Shown here: piece after piece, positions 57,769 to 64,000 of the stretch
Position numbering within the stretch: position 1 is the stretch's first letter
Layout of the letters: every line of letters starts with the position of its first letter
Source: Alloalcanivorax xenomutans
GTDB taxonomy: Bacteria > Pseudomonadota > Gammaproteobacteria > Pseudomonadales > Alcanivoracaceae
NCBI RefSeq assembly: GCF_900217905.1
Contig: NZ_OBMO01000011.1
Span: 1-64,000, forward strand
Length of the DNA: 64,000 nucleotides
Direction of reading: 5' to 3'
Made by a program: the position numbers and the translations under genes
Notes under the pieces: model-generated
What the model was told of the DNA's origin: nothing
Database searches by the model: none
What the model saw: the letters and a program-made list of their open reading frames with translations, nothing else

Positions 57769-58125
57769 ATGGACATCGTTTATATCAATGATTTGAAAGT
57801 CGATACGGTGATCGGCATTTTCGACTGGGAGCGGCGTATCCGTCAGACCGTCAGCCTGGATCTGGAGATGGCCGCGGATATCAGCAAGGGCGCCGCCACC
57901 GACCACATCGACGATGCCCTGGACTACAAAAGTATCAGCAAGCGCCTGATCGCCTTTATCGAGGAGAGTGAATTCCAGCTGGTGGAAACCCTGGCGGAAC
58001 GGGTGGCGGCGCTGGTATTGGAGGAGTTCAACGTGCCCTGGCTGCGATTGCGGCTGAGCAAACCCGGTGCCCTGCGCGGTGCCCGTGACGTTGGCGTGAT
58101 CATTGAGCGCGGGGAGCGTTCCTGA
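57769..58125 (+). CDS. folB: Dihydroneopterin aldolase
   Basis: 118 residues of the folate pathway aldolase: DLKVDTVIGIFDWERR at the start, the catalytic-lysine strand (RLRLSKPGALRGARDVGVII) at the end. It splits dihydroneopterin. Its TGA overlaps the folK ATG by one base, so the two are translationally coupled. GAGGAA precedes the ATG. Confidence 0.96.
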   Translation: MDIVYINDLKVDTVIGIFDWERRIRQTVSLDLEMAADISKGAATDHIDDALDYKSISKRLIAFIEESEFQLVETLAERVAALVLEEFNVPWLRLRLSKPGALRGARDVGVIIERGERS

Positions 58126-58634
58126 TGGCGGAGGTGTTTCTCAGTCTCGGCTCCAACATCGACCGGCAACACAATATTCATTCCGGTCTCGATGCGCTGG
58201 CGGAGCGGTTCGGCGAGCTGAGGCTGAGCCCGGTGTATGAAAGCGAGGCAGTGGGCTTCAAGGGCAGCCCGTTCTTCAATTTGGTGGTGGCTCTGCATAC
58301 GGAGCTGTCAGTGGGGGAACTGGCCGGGGCGCTGCATGATATCGAGCGCGGTCACGGCCGGGTTCGCGGCGAGAAGAAGTTCGCCAGCCGCACCCTGGAT
58401 ATCGACATCCTCACTTACGACGATGCGGTTGGCGAGGTGGATGGCGTCAAGCTGCCGCGCGGGGAAATTCTGAAGCACGCTTTCGTACTGCGTCCGCTGG
58501 CGGATCTGGCGCCGGAGACGCGGCACCCGGGGAATGGGCGCCGCTACCGGGAGTTGCTGGCGGAAACCGACTTCAAGGGACAGCGGCTCTGGCAAGTGCC
58601 GTTCCGCTGGCCCGATGGCGATATCACTGAATGA
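58125..58634 (+). CDS. folK: 2-amino-4-hydroxy-6-hydroxymethyldihydropteridine pyrophosphokinase
   Basis: 169 residues. Landmarks: LSLGSNIDRQHNIHSGLDAL, the FFNLVVALHT strand, and SRTLDIDILTYDD with its Mg-binding aspartates. It pyrophosphorylates hydroxymethyldihydropterin, the step after FolB. Its last 11 bases overlap the convergent lipoprotein gene. Confidence 0.96.
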   Translation: MAEVFLSLGSNIDRQHNIHSGLDALAERFGELRLSPVYESEAVGFKGSPFFNLVVALHTELSVGELAGALHDIERGHGRVRGEKKFASRTLDIDILTYDDAVGEVDGVKLPRGEILKHAFVLRPLADLAPETRHPGNGRRYRELLAETDFKGQRLWQVPFRWPDGDITE

Positions 58635-59505
58635 AGGAGTTCTCCGCTTCGATCATATAAGCTTCGAACTGCTCGCAAGTGTAATTGGTGGCGACACCAT
58701 TGATGGTCACGACGATACCGTCCCGGTGCTCCACCAAAACCTCGGCGTGCGTGTTGTTGGCGCCGCGCAGTCGGATCTCGCCGGATTCGGGGCAGAATTC
58801 CTGGTCCAGGTTTCTTGTTAGCGGCTCTGCGGTGGTGATGCTGACTTTCTCGCTTCTACCGTTCACCAGGAGCGTCCCTTCTACCGTATAGGTGACATTT
58901 TCAGACGAGTAGTCCCAGGTGGTTTTAAGATCCTCCACGTGCCAGTTAGCGTTGTATTTGCCTTCGCCACTCTGGCTGGGGCCCTGAGCATCTATCTGAA
59001 GATCCGTATCAGCGAAATGATCGACGGCGTCCATAACGTAGTCGAATTCTCCACTGATCAGGATGTTGGCCTCTACAGGATTCCCCGCTACCAAGTTGAA
59101 ACCGCTGGTGTCGACTTCCAAAGTGGAATCACCTTCAAAGTCGTAGCGGACGGTGCCCGCCAGGGTCACAGGGTCGGTGTTTTCGCCACTAAGGGTGCAA
59201 TTATTGGCGGTGGCGCTGGTGGGAATGTCGTTGGTACCGTAAACCACGGTGATAGAGCCTTGGGTGCACTCCCCCTCTAAATCGGGGAGCATAATGGCAT
59301 GCATCTGCACCGGCACCATTCCCAGGCTGCCCTCCAGGGCGAGATAGAGCAGCGGGCCTGTATTCTCGTTATTCAGGCTGACGAAGGGCTCTTGACCACC
59401 TCCCGAGCCGGAGGAACCACCGCCGCCACAGGCGGCAAGGGCAGAGGCGAGTAAGACAGGCGTCAGCGCCCGCGCACGGGTGGAGCCGATAGTGAAAAGT
59501 GACAT
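58624..59505 (-). CDS. Lipoprotein of unknown function
   Basis: 293 residues with a lipobox (ALAAC) and a Gly/Ser linker (CGGGGSSGSGGGQEP). The mature part is beta-rich with paired cysteines (ECTQGS, NNCTLSG, FCPESG, YTCEQF). No family is recognised. It sits between folK and the pteridine reductase, convergent with folK by overlap, and is the only non-housekeeping gene in this stretch. Confidence 0.72.
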   Translation of the reverse strand: MSLFTIGSTRARALTPVLLASALAACGGGGSSGSGGGQEPFVSLNNENTGPLLYLALEGSLGMVPVQMHAIMLPDLEGECTQGSITVVYGTNDIPTSATANNCTLSGENTDPVTLAGTVRYDFEGDSTLEVDTSGFNLVAGNPVEANILISGEFDYVMDAVDHFADTDLQIDAQGPSQSGEGKYNANWHVEDLKTTWDYSSENVTYTVEGTLLVNGRSEKVSITTAEPLTRNLDQEFCPESGEIRLRGANNTHAEVLVEHRDGIVVTINGVATNYTCEQFEAYMIEAENSFIQ

Positions 59506-59727
59506 GCGAGTATCCCTCTAAACCGAAATAAGGCGTTGTCGGCCCGGTTGGGGGATGGAACGGTAAGACAAGGCTGGCCTACGCTGGACTCCATCCCTGA
59601 GTCGACAGGATCAACCGCGTTGTTGATGTTGTGACGGTCGGCCCCACGGCCATCGCCCGTCGCTGCGGTCTTGGTTATCAACCATAGCGGTAAAGGACGT
59701 CAGTGCCAATCCCCTGAACGGCCTGCC

Positions 59728-60465
59728 TCAGGCTCCGGGAAAGGACTGGGAGCGACCGCCGTCCACGGCGATGATCTGTCCGGTAATGTAGGGGGCGTGA
59801 TCGGCGAGCCAGGCCACCGTGTTGGCGATGTCATCCGGGTCGCCGGCGCGGCCCAGCGGCAAGGCGTCGAGGATCACCTGTTGGGATTCCTGGCCTTGTT
59901 CTGGCCACAATATTGGCCCGGGCGCCACGCCGTTGACGCGTACTTCAGGGCCGAGTTCCCGGGCCAGGCTGCGGGTCATCATTGCCAGTCCGGCCTTGGC
60001 CATGCAGTACAGCGGATGCTCTCGCAGTGGCTTCTCGGCATAAACATCCACCAGATTAACGATGGCGCCGTGATGCTGTTTCAGGGTCGCGGCCAGTGCC
60101 TGGCTGAGCAGAAACGGCGCCCGCAGGTTGCTGTGCATCAGTTGGTCCCAGTCCTCATCGCTGGCCTGATGTAAAGGCGTGCGATAGAACCGGGAGGCGT
60201 TGTTCACCAGCAACCGCAGGCCGGGCTTCAGAGCCAGTGCCTCGGCGGCCAGTTGCCGCACCTGGCCGGGCACCACCAGGTCCGCGTACAGGCAGGCCGC
60301 GCTGTCGTGGCGCTGCCGGTTGAGGTCTTCCACCAAGGTTCGCGCTTGTTCTTCGCTGTGGTGATAGTGAACGATCACATCGTAGCCCGATTGGTGCAGG
60401 CGACGGGCAATGCGAGCGCCGATGCGGCGCGCGGCGCCGGTGACCAGGGCTACGGGAGCGGCCAT
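59728..60465 (-). CDS. folM: Pteridine reductase, FolM-like SDR
   Basis: 245 residues. The TGAARRIG motif, with its arginines for NADPH, and the distinctive DVYAEKPLREHPLYCMAKA active-site region (Asp and Tyr-Lys) match pteridine reductases and FolM. It reduces dihydromonapterin or dihydrofolate. It overlaps the start of the gene from the cca frame by 16 bases, so it is probably cotranscribed. Confidence 0.88.
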   Translation of the reverse strand: MAAPVALVTGAARRIGARIARRLHQSGYDVIVHYHHSEEQARTLVEDLNRQRHDSAACLYADLVVPGQVRQLAAEALALKPGLRLLVNNASRFYRTPLHQASDEDWDQLMHSNLRAPFLLSQALAATLKQHHGAIVNLVDVYAEKPLREHPLYCMAKAGLAMMTRSLARELGPEVRVNGVAPGPILWPEQGQESQQVILDALPLGRAGDPDDIANTVAWLADHAPYITGQIIAVDGGRSQSFPGA

Positions 60466-61697
60466 TTTTCCACGAACTCCTGTCGGTAAAGGCGGATGGC
60501 GCGAATGCGTTTGCTTTCCAGGGCGCGGCCGAGCGCCGGGCCGGACAGACCGGCCTGACGCAGCCCCGCCACGTCCACGGTACGGACCACTTCAGCGACG
60601 CCGAGCAGGAATTCGCCCTGCGGGAAGGGCGCTTTGGGATCGGCCTGGCAGGTGCGGTAATCCGCCTCGCAGGCGTCGACGAAGAAGCGCAACCGGCGGG
60701 GACGGCGGATCACATCCAGGGCGTGCAGGACTTCCCACACTCGCGGCGGGCGCAACTTGAGGACGCGACGTCCACGGTTCTGCCAGCGCGCCATGACGGC
60801 GGCGGCGTCGGCCATTTCCCTGGGAACCCGCAACCGCTTGGACATCTCCAGTGCCAGCGTTTCGCTCTGCCTTTCGTAATTTTGATGGCGCGGCCAGCGG
60901 TCCGGCGGAGTACTGGCCTTGCCGAGGTCATGGCAGAGCAGGGCGTAGCGGCCGGTCAGGGACAGGTTCTGCCGGGCCGCCTGGGCCAGACAGCGCCATT
61001 GGTGGGTAAGCACATCGACGGTGGGGTGATGGTCCGGAGACTGAGGGATGCCGTCCAGGTTGGCCAGTTCCGGAAACAACTCCGCCAGTGCGCCGCATTC
61101 ATGCAGGATGCGGAAGAACGTTTGCGGTGAGCGTTCCATCAGTGCCCGGCTGGTTTCCTTCCAGACCCGTTCCGGACTGAGATGCTGCAGCTCGCCCGCC
61201 AGCACGATGTCGGTCATCAGATCCATGGTCTCGCGGGCCACGCGAAAGCCGAGCCAGTGATAGCGGGCGGCGAAACGGGCCACCCGCAGAACCCGCAGCG
61301 GGTCCTCGGCGAAGGCGGGGGACACATGGCGCAGCAGCCGCTCCTTGAGATCGTTTTGACCGTTATAGGGGTCGATCAAGCGGCCATCAGCGGCCCTGGC
61401 CATGGCGTTGATGGTCAGATCCCGGCGTTTCAGGTCGTCTTCCAGCGTCACATCCTCGGCGGTGTGGAAGAGAAAACCGCCGTGGCCGTGGCCATGCTTG
61501 CGTTCTGTACGGGCGAGAGCGTACTCCTCGCCGGTCCGCGGATGCAGGAACACCGGGAAGTCATTACCCACGGGTTTGTAGCCTTGTGCCAAAAGAGTAT
61601 CGGGGGTGCCGTCCACCACCACCCAATCTTTCTCCTTGACCGGCAGTCCGAGCAATTCGTCGCGGACCGCACCGCCGACAAGATAGATATCCATCAT
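60450..61697 (-). CDS. cca: Multifunctional CCA tRNA nucleotidyltransferase
   Basis: 415 residues. The nucleotidyltransferase motif GGAVRDELLGLPVKEKDWVV lies at the N-terminus, then DLKRRDLTINAMARAADGRL and the RRW-type helix (FAEDPLRVLRVARFAARYHW). The HD phosphohydrolase domain is seen (LLCHDLGKA). It adds or repairs the tRNA 3' CCA and may have phosphatase activity. Two adjacent ATGs (61697 and 61694) are possible. Confidence 0.95.
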   Translation of the reverse strand: MMDIYLVGGAVRDELLGLPVKEKDWVVVDGTPDTLLAQGYKPVGNDFPVFLHPRTGEEYALARTERKHGHGHGGFLFHTAEDVTLEDDLKRRDLTINAMARAADGRLIDPYNGQNDLKERLLRHVSPAFAEDPLRVLRVARFAARYHWLGFRVARETMDLMTDIVLAGELQHLSPERVWKETSRALMERSPQTFFRILHECGALAELFPELANLDGIPQSPDHHPTVDVLTHQWRCLAQAARQNLSLTGRYALLCHDLGKASTPPDRWPRHQNYERQSETLALEMSKRLRVPREMADAAAVMARWQNRGRRVLKLRPPRVWEVLHALDVIRRPRRLRFFVDACEADYRTCQADPKAPFPQGEFLLGVAEVVRTVDVAGLRQAGLSGPALGRALESKRIRAIRLYRQEFVEKWPLP

Positions 61698-62048
61698 GTT
61701 CGCTATCGCTTCCAGGTAAACATTAGAATGTCATGTCTGGTCTGGCCGGAAAACCGCCGGGGCAAGGAATGCGGTCGAAATCGACGCGAACGGTTATTTT
61801 CTGGTCTGCGGGTGTCCCTGCTCTGATCCTGGGTTGCGAATCTGGCCGGCGATGACGGGAAATGACAATCTACATGGCGTTTATCACCATTGAACCGGGC
61901 CTGGGGCCATGGTTTAGTGCTTCGTCGTTATTTGATTCGGATCATTGCCTGATTCGGGCATGTGGACACCAGCGTGCCATCCGTCATCACGGCGTCACCG
62001 GCCGATGCTTTGTCCGACCGCCCCTGGCTTAACGGGAGAGATAGTTTC
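61698..62048. other. Gene-free gap between cca and the nitronate-monooxygenase-like gene
   Basis: 351 bases. TGATTCGG occurs twice near 61934 and 61951, 17 bases apart, perhaps a small operator. No conserved ORF, terminator, tRNA or riboswitch is recognised. Both flanking genes are divergent, so both promoters should be here. Confidence 0.5.
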
Positions 62049-63029
62049 ATGAAAACACGTATTACCGAGATGCTGGGCATCGAGTACCCCATCGTTCAAG
62101 GGGGTATGCAGAATGTTGGTTATGCGGAGCTGGCTTCCGCCGTTTCCAACGCGGGTGCTCTCGGCATTATCACCGGCCTGACTCAGCCGACCCCGGAAGA
62201 CCTGGACAAGGAAATCCGCCGTTGCAAGGAGATGACCGACAAGCCGTTCGGCGTCAACCTGACCCTGCTGCCGACCATCAAGCCGGTTCCCTATGAGGAA
62301 TACGTGCGAGTGATCATTGAGGCCGGCATCAAAGTGGTGGAAACCGCTGGCCGCAGCCCGGAGCCCTTCATGGCTCAGTTCAATGAGAACGGCGTCAGCG
62401 TGATCCACAAGTGCACTTCCGTGCGGCATGCCCTGAAAGCGCAGAAACTCGGTTGTTCCGCGGTATCCGTGGACGGTTTCGAATGCGCCGGCCACCCCGG
62501 TGAGGACGATGTGCCCAACCTGGTGCTGTTGCCGGCGGCGGCCAAGGTGCTGGATATCCCGATGATTGCCTCCGGTGGTATCGGTACCGGCACGCAGATG
62601 GCGGCTTGCCTGGCGCTGGGCGCGGAAGGCATCAACATGGGCACCCGCTTCATGGCCACCAAGGAAGCGCCGATTCACGAGAACATCAAGAAGGCCATCG
62701 TCGAAGCCAGTGAACTGGATACCGCGCTGGTGTACCGTCCGCTGCGCAACACCGCCCGGGTTTACAAGAACAAGGTGGCGGAGAAGGTCAATGAGATCGA
62801 ACGTGAAGCCGGCAAGGATATGAAGTTCGAACTGATCCGCGACATGGTCGCCGGTACTCGCGGCAAGGTGTCGCTGACCGAAGGTGACGTGGATTACGGT
62901 ATCTGGACCAGCGGCATTGTGCAGGGGTTGATCCACAGCATCCCCTCCTGCGATGAGCTGGTGCAGGAGATCATGAGCGAATGCACCGAGACCATTCGCA
63001 ATCGCCTGAACAATCTGCTGGCAGGCTGA
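62049..63029 (+). CDS. Nitronate monooxygenase / 2-nitropropane dioxygenase family flavoprotein
   Basis: 326 residues. TIM-barrel flavoprotein of the NMO family: MLGIEYPIVQGGMQNVGYAE, PFGVNLTLLPTI, VSVDGFECAGHPGEDDV with the flavin-proximal His, ASGGIGTGTQMAACLALGAE and INMGTRFMATKEAP. It may oxidise nitronates or be an enoyl-ACP-reductase-like (FabK) relative; sequence alone does not separate them. ATG at 62049 follows GGGAGAGA; the upstream frame to 61962 is rejected. Confidence 0.85.
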   Translation: MKTRITEMLGIEYPIVQGGMQNVGYAELASAVSNAGALGIITGLTQPTPEDLDKEIRRCKEMTDKPFGVNLTLLPTIKPVPYEEYVRVIIEAGIKVVETAGRSPEPFMAQFNENGVSVIHKCTSVRHALKAQKLGCSAVSVDGFECAGHPGEDDVPNLVLLPAAAKVLDIPMIASGGIGTGTQMAACLALGAEGINMGTRFMATKEAPIHENIKKAIVEASELDTALVYRPLRNTARVYKNKVAEKVNEIEREAGKDMKFELIRDMVAGTRGKVSLTEGDVDYGIWTSGIVQGLIHSIPSCDELVQEIMSECTETIRNRLNNLLAG

Positions 63030-63039
63030 TTGATCGAAG

Positions 63040-63081
63040 CGCGGCCCTCTTCACCGGGTTCATATGGGAAAGAGGGCCGCG
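63040..63081. terminator. Bidirectional hairpin between convergent genes
   Basis: A perfect 12-base stem: CGCGGCCCTCTT (63040-63051) with AAGAGGGCCGCG (63070-63081), and an 18-base loop. It separates the nitronate-monooxygenase-like gene from the convergent SpoVR gene. There is no long T-run. Confidence 0.6.
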
Positions 63082-63090
63082 ATGCCGCGT

Positions 63091-64000
63091 TTATTGCCCA
63101 CCCTGAATTGACTGACGCTCAACGACCGTGCCGTTGTCCAAGCTGTCGAGGTGCACGTCGAATCCCCACAATCGATGCAGGTGCTTGAGCACTTCCCGGC
63201 TGCTGCTTTCGTCCAGGGGGCGGTGGTGCTGGCGGACGTGCTGTAGTACCAGCGACCGGTCTCCGCGCACATTGGCCTCGTAAACCTGGATATTCGGTTC
63301 CTGGATGCTCAGGTTGTATTGCTCGGCCAGTTTGTTGCGCACCTTTTGATAGCCGCGCTCATCGTGGATGGCGTTGATTTCGATGTATTCCTTCTCGGTA
63401 TCATCCAACAGGCTGAACAGTTTGAATTCCCGGATCAGGCGCGGGGACAGGAACTGTTGGATAAAGCTCTCATCCTTGAAGCTCTCCATGGCGAACTTGA
63501 GTGTGGCCAGCCAGTCGCTGCCGGCGATGTCGGGGAACCAGTAACGGTCCTCTTCCTCCGGATTCTCACAGATGCGCCGCAGGTCCCGGAACATGGCGAA
63601 GCCCAGCGCGTACGGGTTTATGCCGGAGTAGTACTGAGAGTCGAAAGGCGGTTGATAGACCACCTGGCTGTGGTTGTGCAGAAATTCCAGCATGAAGCCG
63701 TCGGTGACCTGTTTCTGATCATAGAGATCATTGAGCAGGGTGTAGTGCCAGAACGTGGCCCACCCCTCGTTCATGACCTTGGTTTGACGCTGTGGATAAA
63801 AGTACTGGGCCATCTTCCGCACGATACGGATGACCTCCCGCTGCCAGGGTTCCAGCAGCGGCGCGTTCTTTTCAATGAAGTAGAGAATGTTTTCCTGGGG
63901 CTCCGGAGGAAAACGCTCGTTCTTTTCCCGCCTTTGCGTCGCGGGCTGCAGATCTGGAAAAGTCCGCCATAGTTCAGAGACCTGTTGCTGCAAAGCGGCC
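63091..64000 (-). CDS. SpoVR-family protein, C-terminal part
   Basis: About 300 residues of a SpoVR/YcgB protein, a family usually near 500 residues, cut off by the window's right edge. The conserved core is visible: AQYFYPQRQTKVMNEGWATF, HYTLLNDLYD, YYSGINPYALGFAMF and YHHRP-like VRQHHRPLDE. The frame stays open to the window end; a TTG at 63993 is not a start. Its role is unknown; SpoVR genes are often next to yeaG and yeaH, expected beyond the edge. Confidence 0.92.
   Translation of the reverse strand, partial: AALQQQVSELWRTFPDLQPATQRREKNERFPPEPQENILYFIEKNAPLLEPWQREVIRIVRKMAQYFYPQRQTKVMNEGWATFWHYTLLNDLYDQKQVTDGFMLEFLHNHSQVVYQPPFDSQYYSGINPYALGFAMFRDLRRICENPEEEDRYWFPDIAGSDWLATLKFAMESFKDESFIQQFLSPRLIREFKLFSLLDDTEKEYIEINAIHDERGYQKVRNKLAEQYNLSIQEPNIQVYEANVRGDRSLVLQHVRQHHRPLDESSSREVLKHLHRLWGFDVHLDSLDNGTVVERQSIQGGQ

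Overview
The window (64 kb, high GC) reads as chromosome of a marine, Alcanivorax-like gammaproteobacterium. The basis is the rpsU-yqeY-dnaG-rpoD macromolecular-synthesis operon beside tsaD, plsY, folB, folK and cca in a Pseudomonas-type order, the acyl-CoA dehydrogenase content, and a dispersed REP family carrying a TGTGGGAGC core. Genus is an inference; no rRNA is present.

Layout. 1-4.2 kb: end of a truncated gene, a DUF454 membrane protein, a large acyl-CoA dehydrogenase, a REP cluster, an EntD-like phosphopantetheinyl transferase and a small secreted protein. 4.2-13.4 kb: a nine-gene plus-strand operon encoding a TpsB/FhaC transporter, an ExbB with a large extra periplasmic domain, ExbD, TonB, a porin, a periplasmic coiled-coil protein, a YbjN-domain protein, a PpiC-type prolyl isomerase and a small lipoprotein. 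13.5-15.8 kb: a minus-strand, overlapping STN protein / ECF sigma / FecR triplet. 16.1-27.8 kb: a 3919-residue TpsA exoprotein. 27.9-31.5 kb: two LuxR-type regulators flanking a secreted PstS/DING-like phosphate-binding protein. 31.8-37.2 kb: two lipoproteins, one a giant fusion of a phosphodiester glycosidase and a purple-acid-phosphatase-like phosphoesterase, preceded by a Pho-box-like site. Gene content and order from 4 to 30 kb closely resemble the Pseudomonas aeruginosa PUMA3 (VreA-VreI-VreR) and PdtA/PdtB region, so I read 4-37 kb as a phosphate-starvation secretion and phosphate-scavenging island with extra, unusual parts.

37.3-42.8 kb: small oxidoreductases, an acyl-CoA-dehydrogenase-like protein, a TetR regulator with a perfect palindromic operator facing an MpaB/DUF2236 oxygenase, an SDR and a Crp/Fnr regulator. 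42.8-49.5 kb: the least familiar part. Behind a near-perfect Fur box lie two secreted proteins, a four-helix histidine-containing membrane protein, a TonB-dependent receptor and a third secreted protein. The three secreted proteins share an unrecognised N-terminal domain, and two end in GlyGly-CTERM-like anchors. This looks like an undescribed iron-regulated uptake cassette.

49.6-64 kb: housekeeping genes: a DUF808 protein, tRNA-Ile2(CAU), rpoD, dnaG, yqeY, rpsU, tsaD, plsY, folB, folK, a lipoprotein of unknown role, folM-like pteridine reductase, cca, a nitronate-monooxygenase-family protein and a SpoVR-family gene cut off by the window end.
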